Below, piece after piece: positions 27,898 to 35,377 of a stretch of 50,889 bases of DNA; position 1 is the stretch's first letter; each line of letters begins with the position of its first letter. The notes beneath the pieces are model-generated. The model did not search any database. It was not told the origin of the DNA and saw only the letters and a list, made by a program, of their open reading frames with translations. The stretch is from Desulfonauticus sp. GTDB taxonomy: Bacteria > Desulfobacterota > Desulfovibrionia > Desulfovibrionales > Desulfonatronovibrionaceae. The DNA is taken from positions 1 to 50,889 of the forward strand of contig JAUZRP010000053.1 in NCBI GenBank assembly GCA_030950395.1, given 5' to 3'. Made by a program: the position numbers and the translations under genes.

Positions 27898-28472
27898 TAT
27901 GCTTGCTCCTGACTCAATAAAACAACGTGTACTTCCCAAGGCCCGTGTACACCCAAGGTAAGCACCCTTTCTATATCTGCAGTCCTGCTAGGGCCTGTAA
28001 TAAACGACACAAATCCACCACCTGAAAGATAGTTATTTAGATCTTGAGCACACTCTTCAAAATCCAAGACAATATCTTCGGGGTTTAAAAACACCACATT
28101 AATCTCAGAAAACATGGTCAAAATCCTAAGATCCTCTGAAAAGGATTTGACAATTAAGGTCCCAGTATTAGCTACTGCAAAATCCGCCCAAAACAAACCA
28201 AAATCAAGACCTCCAAGATACTGCCTAAAACTATTTTTAACGACCCAAAAATCATTATCTTGTTGTATTTTTTCTATGAGCTCCTCTGCTATGTTCCAGG
28301 TCCCAAGAATTTTCTTATCTAATTGTGGTTCTCTTTTATCTGGCACAATAGGCTTTTTTTCCTCTGGTTCAATGCTCTTTAGGTAGTCTATAACATCTGA
28401 TTCTTTTTCTAATTCTACCACAGTGGTAGAAGAGACCTTGGCCATTTGTTTAAATCTTTCTATGGGGTCCAC
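27897..28472 (-). CDS. lutC: LutC/LldG-type LUD domain protein
   Basis: A 191-residue protein with a single LUD domain. The C-terminal signature ADFAVANTGTL followed by FITGPSRTADIERVL and GVHGP is diagnostic for LutC (YkgG), the third component of the LutABC lactate oxidation complex. The N-terminus is a poorly conserved helical region. The start is GTG with GAGG about eight bases upstream, inside the previous gene (23-base overlap). The stop codon touches the GTG of the LutB-LutA fusion. The tight packing points to a single translationally coupled unit. Confidence 0.94.
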   Translation of the reverse strand: MDPIERFKQMAKVSSTTVVELEKESDVIDYLKSIEPEEKKPIVPDKREPQLDKKILGTWNIAEELIEKIQQDNDFWVVKNSFRQYLGGLDFGLFWADFAVANTGTLIVKSFSEDLRILTMFSEINVVFLNPEDIVLDFEECAQDLNNYLSGGGFVSFITGPSRTADIERVLTLGVHGPWEVHVVLLSQEQA

Positions 28473-29778
28473 AGCTTTTTTCCTCTTGCAAAATTTGAAT
28501 TGGATGTCTTACCATAATATCCACATTCCTGTGGCTCAACATATCAATTAATTGTAACATACACGCAGGACAGGACGTGGCTATTACTTTAGCCTCTGTT
28601 TTAATAATATTTTCTAGTTTTTTTAAACCTATCTCTTTTGATATTTCATAGTGTTTTAAGTTAAAACTACCGCCCATACCACAACAAGCATCACTATCTT
28701 GCATCTCAACCAATTCATATCTAGAATTTAATTTTATAATCTGTCTTGGCTCTTTATATATATTGAGGCTCTTTTTTAAATGGCAAGGGTCATGATAAGT
28801 TATTTTTATCTTTTGTTCTGAATTTATATGAGTTTTAAATTTCTTAGCTACATTGGTCTTTTGGATAAGAAACTCACTAATGTCCATCACTTTTGCAGAT
28901 ATGGATAAAATTTTTTCTTGTTGCTGCTCGTTAAACTCTTTTAAAAACATCGGCCATATTTTTTTTAGAGTAGAAGTACAACTAGCACATGGAGTTACGA
29001 TATAATCCAATTCGTCTACAGGGTATAAATTAATCAGTTGCGCCACCATTGATTTAAAACTCTGTAAATCTCCTGAAGATATAGCAGGTATACCACAACA
29101 AATCTGCGTATCTGGCACCAAGTATCCCATTTCTAACTCATCTAATATCTTTACAATGGACAAACCAATTTCTGGGAAAAATTTATCTACCAAACAACCA
29201 GCAAAAATACCTATCTTATTTTTCTCGCTAATACTTTGTTTTTGGGCCATCTGTTTATGAAAAGTATTTTTTTTGGGTGGGACAAAATGTCTATCTTTTA
29301 ACATCGTCAAAAAAGGTATCTTACAAGAAGCAGACCCTAAAGTAGGGTTTTGTTCTTGGACAAACAATTTTTGGGTCCTTGCAGCAATGTTAAAAATCGC
29401 CTCAAAAAGCCTGGGTTTGGCTACAATATCTCTTAAAATCAACCTCTCTACAAAAGAAAGTTTAAAAAATTTGGCAATAATTACCCTAGTTTTCAAAAAT
29501 ATTTTTACAACATCCACTCCACTAGGACAATTAGCAGCACACGAACCACACAAAAGGCACTTATTTACTATTTTGCTCACTTTTTCTGGGGAACTAATAA
29601 GTTCGTTTACCAGGTGAGATATAAGGACTAATTTACCCCTAGCTACATCTGGTTCCATAAAACTTGTTTTGTATAAAGGACATACGGCCTGACACATTCC
29701 ACATTTCATACATTTGATTAAATCATCATCCAATTGTTTTAAAAGACAAACCAACTCGATCAATTTCCTTTGCTTCAA
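28450..29778 (-). CDS. GlcF-like (Fe-S)-binding oxidoreductase subunit with CCG domains
   Basis: A 442-residue protein of the glycolate/lactate oxidase iron-sulfur subunit family. N-terminal [4Fe-4S] motifs are CMKCGMCQAVCP (about 23-34) and CLLCGSCAANCP. The C-terminal half has two cysteine-rich CCG domains (QICCGIPAI and DACCGMGGS) with CASC and CPAC. It should work with the FAD protein encoded just upstream, taking electrons towards quinone or HdrD-like carriers. The start is TTG, chosen because GGAG lies seven bases upstream and the frame leads into the first Cys cluster at normal distance. Homologous glcD-glcF pairs occur in the lactate region of Desulfovibrio. Confidence 0.92.
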   Translation of the reverse strand: MKQRKLIELVCLLKQLDDDLIKCMKCGMCQAVCPLYKTSFMEPDVARGKLVLISHLVNELISSPEKVSKIVNKCLLCGSCAANCPSGVDVVKIFLKTRVIIAKFFKLSFVERLILRDIVAKPRLFEAIFNIAARTQKLFVQEQNPTLGSASCKIPFLTMLKDRHFVPPKKNTFHKQMAQKQSISEKNKIGIFAGCLVDKFFPEIGLSIVKILDELEMGYLVPDTQICCGIPAISSGDLQSFKSMVAQLINLYPVDELDYIVTPCASCTSTLKKIWPMFLKEFNEQQQEKILSISAKVMDISEFLIQKTNVAKKFKTHINSEQKIKITYHDPCHLKKSLNIYKEPRQIIKLNSRYELVEMQDSDACCGMGGSFNLKHYEISKEIGLKKLENIIKTEAKVIATSCPACMLQLIDMLSHRNVDIMVRHPIQILQEEKSCGPHRKI

Positions 29779-29856
29779 CGTCCTTCTCCAAAATACTTTT
29801 TATTGGTCCAACTGCTATTTTTTAACTAAAAAAATCTTATCAGCTAAACTCCCTAA

Positions 29857-31245
29857 CTAAAATTGTCTAAAAACGAGTTTGCCCGGATTTAAAATGTTTT
29901 TTGGATCAACTGCTTTTTTTAATCTAGAGGAAAACACCAAAGTGCCTTTAGGAAATTCTTTTGGCATATATTTTAATTTGGCTATACCAATTCCATGTTC
30001 TCCTGAAATGGTACCTTCAAGAGTAAGACAGTTCTCAAAAAGCTCATCTATAGCCTGCTCCACCTTAATAAACTCTTCTTTATCCCTGATGTCTGTTAAG
30101 ATAGTAGGATGAAGATTGCCATCACCTACATGGCCAAAAATACCGAGTTGAAGAGAGTATTTTTGCTGAATATATTGAATAGCCTTTATCATTTCAGGTA
30201 TTTTGGATCTGGGCACAGTGACATCTTCCAAAATAGTAGATGGCCTAATTCTAGCCAAAGCAGGCAAAGCATCTCTTCTGGCCTGCCAAATGGCCTCTTT
30301 TTCCAAAGAATTCTTGGCGATTTTGATTAGCCTTGCCCCATTCTTCTTTAATATTTTCTCAATTTGGATGAACTCTTCTTCTACTTGCGACTTGTGTCCA
30401 TCTAGCTCTATCAAAAGCATAGCTTCCGCGTCTATGGGAAGGCCTGTTTTTCTAAACTGCTCTACACACCTAATAGTAAAATTATCCAAAAACTCTAAAG
30501 TACACGGAACAATTTTATGTCTAATAATATCAGAAACACTAAAAGATGCCTTTTCTATATCATCAAAAATCACCAACATAGACTTGGCAAAAGATGGCTT
30601 AGGAATAAGCTTTAAGGTGATTTCAGAGATAACCCCTAAAGTACCTTCAGAGCCCACCATAAAAGACGAAAGATTATACCCACTCACACATTTAACAGTT
30701 TTTGAGCCAGTTTTTACCAGTTCGCCAAAACTATCAAAAAAGGTCAGTCCCATGACATAATGCCCTGTAACGCCATACTTCAAACCTCTAAGTCCACCTG
30801 CATTCTCCGCCACATTTCCGCCCATGGTAGATACTTTTTGAGAACCTGGATCAGGAGGATAAAACAGGCCATACTTCTCAACTTCTTTAGCCAAATTAAA
30901 AGTGATCACTCCTGGCTCTACCCGGGCATAAAGATCGTCCAAATTGATCTCTAGAATTTTATTTAACCGGGTAGTGACGATAACAGCTCCCTTTTGCTTG
31001 GCAGGAATCGTGCCCCCGCTTAAGTTGGTACCAGAACCTCTCACGGTAATAGCATACCCCTCTTGGGATAAAACCCTAACCACCTTTCCTAATTCTTCCT
31101 GAGAGTTGGGGAAAACCACTACCTCGGGTATAACAGGCTCTAAACAAGTGGAGTCATAAGAATAAGTATGAAGAGTAGCTTCATCTGTAAAAACATCAGA
31201 ATATCTTAAAATGGCCTTTAACTTATTGACTAGCTTTATATCCAT
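29857..31245 (-). CDS. FAD-linked lactate/glycolate dehydrogenase (GlcD-like)
   Basis: A 462-residue flavoprotein of the GlcD/D-lactate dehydrogenase family (FAD_binding_4 plus FAD-oxidase C domains). The FAD-binding PP-loop region shows TVRGSGTNLSGG (about 61-72), and NVAENAGGLRGLKYG follows. The C-terminal domain has GHVGDGNLHPT and ISGEHGIG, typical active-site segments. It probably oxidises D-lactate (or glycolate/2-hydroxyacids) to the 2-oxoacid and hands electrons to the adjacent CCG protein. It is the first gene of the operon. The ATG at 31245 has a poor ribosome binding site and lies only about 22 bases after the predicted -10 box, so the mRNA leader is very short. Confidence 0.93.
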   Translation of the reverse strand: MDIKLVNKLKAILRYSDVFTDEATLHTYSYDSTCLEPVIPEVVVFPNSQEELGKVVRVLSQEGYAITVRGSGTNLSGGTIPAKQKGAVIVTTRLNKILEINLDDLYARVEPGVITFNLAKEVEKYGLFYPPDPGSQKVSTMGGNVAENAGGLRGLKYGVTGHYVMGLTFFDSFGELVKTGSKTVKCVSGYNLSSFMVGSEGTLGVISEITLKLIPKPSFAKSMLVIFDDIEKASFSVSDIIRHKIVPCTLEFLDNFTIRCVEQFRKTGLPIDAEAMLLIELDGHKSQVEEEFIQIEKILKKNGARLIKIAKNSLEKEAIWQARRDALPALARIRPSTILEDVTVPRSKIPEMIKAIQYIQQKYSLQLGIFGHVGDGNLHPTILTDIRDKEEFIKVEQAIDELFENCLTLEGTISGEHGIGIAKLKYMPKEFPKGTLVFSSRLKKAVDPKNILNPGKLVFRQF

Positions 31246-31266
31246 AGAATCTACACTCGTTTAAAA

Positions 31267-31294
31267 ATTATAAATTGGTCTATCCAATTACCAA
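31267..31294 (-). promoter_or_regulatory. Predicted promoter of the lactate oxidation operon
   Basis: On the minus strand TTGGTA (31294-31289, -35) is followed after 16 bases by a perfect TATAAT (31272-31267, -10). The start codon of the GlcD-like gene is 22 bases further on. A 17-bp palindromic operator fills the spacer. Confidence 0.6.
31273..31289. promoter_or_regulatory. PdhR/LldR-type (GntR-FadR family) operator
   Basis: The 17-base sequence AATTGGTCTATCCAATT fits the known PdhR/LldR consensus AATTGGTnnnACCAATT at all fixed positions but one. It lies exactly between the -35 and -10 boxes of the lactate operon, where a bound protein would block RNA polymerase. The gene next upstream codes for a FadR-type GntR regulator, the natural candidate to bind it. 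Confidence 0.7.
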
Positions 31295-31359
31295 CACAAC
31301 TTAAAGCTGTCAATAGGTATAAATAAAAAATAATTAATGGGCGAAAATTTACGGTAGAA

Positions 31360-31373
31360 GACAATTAATTGTC
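31360..31373. promoter_or_regulatory. Perfect 14-bp palindrome upstream of the lactate operon
   Basis: GACAATTAATTGTC is a perfect dyad 66 bases upstream of the predicted -35 box, in the 265-base gap between the regulator gene and the GlcD-like gene. It could be a second operator; it differs from the PdhR-type site. It may also be a chance AT-rich palindrome. Confidence 0.35.
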
Positions 31374-31510
31374 ATAAACAGTCAATAAAGATTAATAACA
31401 AACAAAAACTAGTTATTCAAAGTGAAGAAAAAATTGGTATGAAAATAGGATCAATTGCTAAGAGATGTGCTGGCAGGAGACTTTTTTTGCTAAAAGATCA
31501 TTTTATTGTT

Positions 31511-32215
31511 TTATAACTGCATTTTTTTACAAAACTCCATCACAAACAAAATATGTTCTTTCATTGCCTGAGCAGCTTCTTGAGGAGATCTGTTTTTTAT
31601 TCCTTCTAAAATAGACTTGTGTTGAGATGTAATCACAGGTAAATGAGCTGTCTCTTTAAGATAAAATCTATTTTCTTTAATTCCATAAAAAAGCAAATCG
31701 TAAAAGGCTTTCATAGTATAGACTTGAGCAGGATTTTGAGTGGCATAAGAAATGCTCATATGAAACGTTACATCTTCTTCTGAAGCCACTTTATCGTCTT
31801 CGTTTGCCAGCATCCTCTGATAGCTTTGTTCTAAAAGCTCTATGTCCTTTTTAGTGGCTCTTTTGGCAGCAATAGCGGCTGCATTAACCTCTAATCCCAA
31901 CCGCACCTCCAAAAGATCAGACAAGGAAACGTCTTCTGACAGTATTTGTCGCAAAGGATTTTCCATGTAGCCTTTTTTGGAAGATCGCACAAAAGTGCCT
32001 TGCCCCTGTCTTTGCTCTATAAGCCCCTGGCTGATTAATTTTTGCAAGGCGAGTTTTACAGTAGATCGACTCACTCCAAAACCCGTTGCCAGTTCTCGTT
32101 CTGGTGGAAGCTTGTCCCCTGGTTTTAAAATATTCCTAAAAATCATGTTTTTTAATTCTTCATAAACTTGATCGCTTATTCTCTTGGGTCTTATAGGTTG
32201 GATATTTATCTTCAT
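31511..32215 (-). CDS. GntR-family transcriptional regulator, FadR subfamily (LldR/PdhR-like)
   Basis: A 234-residue regulator. The N-terminal winged helix (about 10-75) has the GntR signature KPGDKLPPERELATGFGVSR followed by STVKLALQKL and GTFV. The C-terminal FCD helical domain (about 90-225) binds small carboxylates in this family, through metal-binding residues in the DVTFHMSI and H-rich segments (ITSQHKSI, KEHILF). It lies directly upstream of the lactate operon on the same strand, and a matching operator sits in that promoter, so it most likely represses the operon until lactate or a related acid is present. The ATG has GAGG upstream. Confidence 0.92.
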   Translation of the reverse strand: MKINIQPIRPKRISDQVYEELKNMIFRNILKPGDKLPPERELATGFGVSRSTVKLALQKLISQGLIEQRQGQGTFVRSSKKGYMENPLRQILSEDVSLSDLLEVRLGLEVNAAAIAAKRATKKDIELLEQSYQRMLANEDDKVASEEDVTFHMSISYATQNPAQVYTMKAFYDLLFYGIKENRFYLKETAHLPVITSQHKSILEGIKNRSPQEAAQAMKEHILFVMEFCKKMQL

Positions 32216-32253
32216 ACACTTTAACCTCTAAAAAACATCTATAAAAACACCCT

Positions 32254-32955
32254 CTACTCCTGTTTGCTTATCAAGGGCAAGGAAATCTGAAATATGGTCT
32301 GACTCTCCTTAGAATACAGTTTAACTTCACCATCCCAATGCTTAATAAGTTCTTGAGTTAAATATAATCCAAAACCTAAATGTCCATCTTTGGTGGTTAA
32401 AAAAGGCATAAAAGGTTTGTCAGTTTTTAACTCTGTAGGAGAACTAAGTTCAAATACGACCTTATTGTCTATAATTGTGACTTTAAAAGTTATATTAAAC
32501 AAACCATCCTTATCTTTTAGTTCCTCTAAAGAATTTATTAACCCTTCTTCCAGACAAAAAGTTAAAACATATGGAGCAATAGTTATTGTATTGTATAAAC
32601 CATCTCCTCCTACGTCTAATTCCACTCTATGTTTACAAAAAGAATCATTCTTCCAGTAAGCAACAAGCCAAGAAATAAAATCGTTTATATAAATTTGTTG
32701 GACAGATTCATTCACATAAAATTGCCTATCTCCTGCAATTTTATTTAATTTATCAAATTGTTTAATTACATTTTTACATGCCTGCAGCCTTTTTTCACTT
32801 TTAGGAGAAGATAAATCTCTATCTAATAAAGAGAAATTCATCTTTAATAAATGTAAACTATTGTTTATATTATGCAAAAAACCAGGTACCAATCTGCCCT
32901 CTCTTGCTGCAAGGTACAAAAAAACTAGTTTTATTATACTAGCGTAAGAATACAT
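32254..32955 (-). CDS. Orphan histidine-kinase-like ATPase
   Basis: A 233-residue soluble protein with a kinase-like core and no sensor. An H-box-like segment, PGFLHNINNSLH (about 24-35), and a helical dimerisation region are followed by a HATPase_c domain with N-box EEGLINSLEEL (about 134-144), an F-box-like FMPFLTTKDGHLG and G2 GFGLYLTQEL. The expected G1 DxGxG motif, which holds the adenine-binding Asp, is replaced by SSPTELK, so ATP binding may be weakened or lost. GAGG precedes the ATG. It is 38 bases upstream of the GntR gene on the same strand and may be co-transcribed. Its partner response regulator is not in the window. Confidence 0.8.
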   Translation of the reverse strand: MYSYASIIKLVFLYLAAREGRLVPGFLHNINNSLHLLKMNFSLLDRDLSSPKSEKRLQACKNVIKQFDKLNKIAGDRQFYVNESVQQIYINDFISWLVAYWKNDSFCKHRVELDVGGDGLYNTITIAPYVLTFCLEEGLINSLEELKDKDGLFNITFKVTIIDNKVVFELSSPTELKTDKPFMPFLTTKDGHLGFGLYLTQELIKHWDGEVKLYSKESQTIFQISLPLISKQE

Positions 32956-33285
32956 AATCTGCCCTCAAATATTCAAACAAGGCGCTTCTTTAGACAAAAA
33001 GAAAGTTATATTAATTTACAAAAATTTGACAATGGTCTAGTTATACTGAGACAAACGGCTAGAATAGCCCACTTTTCCAGCCAAACAACTAAAAAATCTT
33101 TATCTGGTGCAACTGCCAAAATAAGAATTTGTTTTTTTGGAGTAAATTTTCAAGTTATAACTATTTTAATTGAAAAAATTCTTATGAGTCTAAATCCAAC
33201 AGGGCAAAAAAATTTTGGGACATCCTCTTTAATACTTCGCCAGACTTAACAAAGAATTAACTCATAGCCACCACTAACTTCTAAA
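32956..33285. other. Intergenic region, no gene identified
   Basis: About 330 AT-rich bases between the PilZ gene and the kinase-like gene, both on the minus strand. The promoter of the kinase-like/GntR pair should be here, but I found no convincing -35/-10 pair or hairpin. Confidence 0.4.
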
Positions 33286-33855
33286 TTACAATCTTTGTTC
33301 CCGTAAAAGTTCTCTTTGCTCTTTAAACACAAACTGAACAATTTGCTCTCTATCAGATTCTCTTATATTTACGTATTCAAAGGCATAAACAGCTTTATTG
33401 TGCAATTCTTCTTTTCTGATAATCTTTCCTACCACTCCTATCACGACAGGAGGCAAAGAGGATAAAAAAATAGCAGCTTCCAGATACTCACCAGGTTCTA
33501 TTTTTTGATCGGTACTAAAGCGCAGACCAGCTCCGCTAATTTCAATAATTTCTCCCGCACCCGGGTAGTCCTGCTCAACATCCTTTTGACTAAAAAAGCT
33601 TAAAATCAAATCTAATTTGTTATCCATGTGCGACAAAAAATCTAACAGTTCCTGGGGCAAATAATTAGACTTAACACTACTTAAATCTGGCTTAGAGCTA
33701 CAATCAACACACCCCAAAAACAAGGGCATGGCATCTGCATAAGTTGGACGAAAGCGTATTTTTAGCCTTGTTTTGACTCTAGAAAATCTTCTACTCGTTT
33801 GTTCCATGTTAGTTTCTTTTTTATGAGAATGTGGTCTAAAAATCCTATTCTCCAT
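33286..33855 (-). CDS. PilZ domain protein with N-terminal extension
   Basis: A 189-residue protein. The first c-di-GMP motif is RRFSRVKTRL (about 22-31, RxxxR) and the second is EISGAGLRF (about 105-113, xSxxG). Between them lies an insert of about 60 residues (PLFLGCVDCSSKPDLSSVKS onward) that widens the usual spacing; this fits the YcgR-like PilZN-PilZ layout in some Deltaproteobacteria. The ATG overlaps the end of the ferredoxin gene by 11 bases, which suggests translational coupling; an internal ATG at 33807 is an alternative start just ahead of the RRFSR motif. It is the last gene of the ileS-lspA-lgt run. Confidence 0.82.
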   Translation of the reverse strand: MENRIFRPHSHKKETNMEQTSRRFSRVKTRLKIRFRPTYADAMPLFLGCVDCSSKPDLSSVKSNYLPQELLDFLSHMDNKLDLILSFFSQKDVEQDYPGAGEIIEISGAGLRFSTDQKIEPGEYLEAAIFLSSLPPVVIGVVGKIIRKEELHNKAVYAFEYVNIRESDREQIVQFVFKEQRELLREQRL

Positions 33856-34279
33856 TAATATCTATTTGAACTTGCATGGCCTTAACTGGACATATTTTGG
33901 TGCATCTACCACAAGCCGTACACTTTTGAGGATCAAATTCTATTAACCTTGTTTCTTTATTTAAATGCAAAGCACCCGTCAGACACAAACTCAAACACAA
34001 CCCGCAGTGCATACAAAGTCCTTCATCTCTGGCGATATTTTGGGCAACTTCCTGAATAGAAACGCCATTTTCCTGTAAATAAGAAAGGCCTTTTTGAAAA
34101 TCCTCCTCAGGGCCACTTAATTCGATAATCATGTGTCCCTCTTCTTTGGGAGTAATTCTGGCCTTTAAAATATTAAAGGTCAAATCAAATCTGCGTGCCA
34201 AATTACAAATCATGGGTTGCCTGGAGACTTTGGCTGCAAAATGTAAAGAAATTATCTTGGAAGGATACTTGGCATTCAT
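33845..34279 (-). CDS. NIL-domain ferredoxin, 2[4Fe-4S]
   Basis: A 144-residue cytoplasmic protein. The N-terminal half (about 5-80) matches the NIL domain known from the C-terminus of methionine ABC transporter ATPases (MetN). The C-terminal half is a bacterial ferredoxin with CMHCGLCLSLC (residue 89 onward) and CTACGRCTKICP (about 121-132), each followed by the usual Pro or equivalent position. NIL-ferredoxins are common in anaerobes and may link methionine or sulfur metabolism to redox reactions; the exact role is not known. The start shares one base (TAATG) with the stop of the upstream lipoprotein gene. Confidence 0.9.
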   Translation of the reverse strand: MNAKYPSKIISLHFAAKVSRQPMICNLARRFDLTFNILKARITPKEEGHMIIELSGPEEDFQKGLSYLQENGVSIQEVAQNIARDEGLCMHCGLCLSLCLTGALHLNKETRLIEFDPQKCTACGRCTKICPVKAMQVQIDINGE

Positions 34280-35202
34280 TAACGTTTTCCTTCTAATTTT
34301 ATTAAAAAGGCCTTAGCCCTTTTGGCTTCTATGGTTTTAGGAAATCTTTTTATTACGTCTTTTAACAGCAAAATAGCTGCTTTATTTTTTTGAATCTTAG
34401 CAAAAGCCATTGCCTGTTTCAACAAAGCAGAAGGGAGCTTGCTGCTTTTGGGATATTTATCTATTACTTCTTGATAGGCCAAAATTGCCCTTTTATAATC
34501 TCCCATTTGATAAAAACACTCTCCCTGCCAAAAATAGGCATTGGGCACCAATTTATGTTTGGGGTAAAGTTTGACAAACGATTCCCATAAAGTTTGAGCC
34601 AGATCATACTTACGCGCATAAAAGGCGTCTAGAGCCTGTTTGTACTGCTCCTCTGGAGTAGAGGCCTGCCCCAAAGCAGGGGAGGAAGAATTTTTAGAAC
34701 TAGTAGCATTTTGAGTTTGACCTGTCTGCTCCAACTCCACTCCCAACCTATTGCTCAAAGCCAAAAGCATACCTTCTAATTGTCCCACCTTTTTTTGCAA
34801 ATTGTCTATAGCAACAGTAGCATTTTGAGAAAATTTAGAAAACTTTTGCTGCTCTCTGTCTAATCTATCCACTTGTCCATTCAAAGAAGCAATTTTTATT
34901 CTCAAGTTTTGCATCTCGGCCCATAAATTAGCCTGAGTTGAACGCACAGGTGAAGACTCTTTTTGTAACTGAAGGGCAAAACTCTTTTCTGTTTCTTTTA
35001 ATTCTTTTTGTAACCTGGCAATTTCTTGCTTTAAGGCTTTATTTTCCTGTTCCAGACGGGATTGTTGGCTATACATTTCATAGCGCAAAGAAGATAAATC
35101 CTCTTTAGTTACACACGCCGCACTCAAAGCCAAAAGCAAAATTACACCTACCAACTTATACCAATTAACATTTTTTAATCCGCTTTCGCCCCACAAATAC
35201 AT
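34279..35202 (-). CDS. CpoB/YbgF-like lipoprotein with coiled coil and TPR repeats
   Basis: A 307-residue envelope protein. Residues 1-30 form a lipoprotein signal with lipobox LSAAC (Cys near 30). A long coiled coil (about 34-155; LEQENKALKQEIARLQKELK and the segment around NLQKKVGQLEG) is followed by a Ser/Thr-rich linker and tetratricopeptide repeats (about 185-307; PEEQYKQALDAFYARKYDLA, then YFWQGECFYQMGDYKRAILA). This is the layout of CpoB/YbgF, which links outer-membrane constriction by Tol-Pal to cell-wall synthesis. tol-pal genes are not nearby; here it follows lgt. The first 38 bases overlap the PLDc_N gene, so the exact start is less certain. Confidence 0.85.
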   Translation of the reverse strand: MYLWGESGLKNVNWYKLVGVILLLALSAACVTKEDLSSLRYEMYSQQSRLEQENKALKQEIARLQKELKETEKSFALQLQKESSPVRSTQANLWAEMQNLRIKIASLNGQVDRLDREQQKFSKFSQNATVAIDNLQKKVGQLEGMLLALSNRLGVELEQTGQTQNATSSKNSSSPALGQASTPEEQYKQALDAFYARKYDLAQTLWESFVKLYPKHKLVPNAYFWQGECFYQMGDYKRAILAYQEVIDKYPKSSKLPSALLKQAMAFAKIQKNKAAILLLKDVIKRFPKTIEAKRAKAFLIKLEGKR

Positions 35203-35377
35203 AAGCTAAACCTCCTATAACAGGCACAAACACTGCCAGTCCCAACCAAATCATTTTTTCTTGATAAGAATTGAAGTTGTTTTTGAAAATATGGTTAATT
35301 GCCCACAAATTCGGTAAAATCGGCAAAATTAACAACGGTAAGACATACACTAATTTGTCTGCAGGAATACCGAACAT
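35165..35377 (-). CDS. Small PLDc_N-like membrane protein
   Basis: A 70-residue protein with two transmembrane helices (about 8-28 and 42-62) and a basic tail (VGRKRIKKC). It fits the PLDc_N family, the small hydrophobic domain found at the N-terminus of cardiolipin synthases and as stand-alone proteins; the PNLWAINHIF and WLGLAVFVPVIGGLAYVFVG segments are typical. No catalytic HKD motif is present, so it is not itself a phospholipase. GAGG lies upstream of the ATG. It is squeezed directly after the lgt stop and overlaps the next gene by 38 bases. Confidence 0.85.
   Translation of the reverse strand: MFGIPADKLVYVLPLLILPILPNLWAINHIFKNNFNSYQEKMIWLGLAVFVPVIGGLAYVFVGRKRIKKC

Noticed and set aside
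30203-30760. A 185-codon open frame on the plus strand opposite the GlcD-like gene
   Set aside because: Antisense shadow of a conserved flavoprotein gene; no ribosome binding site or recognisable motif.
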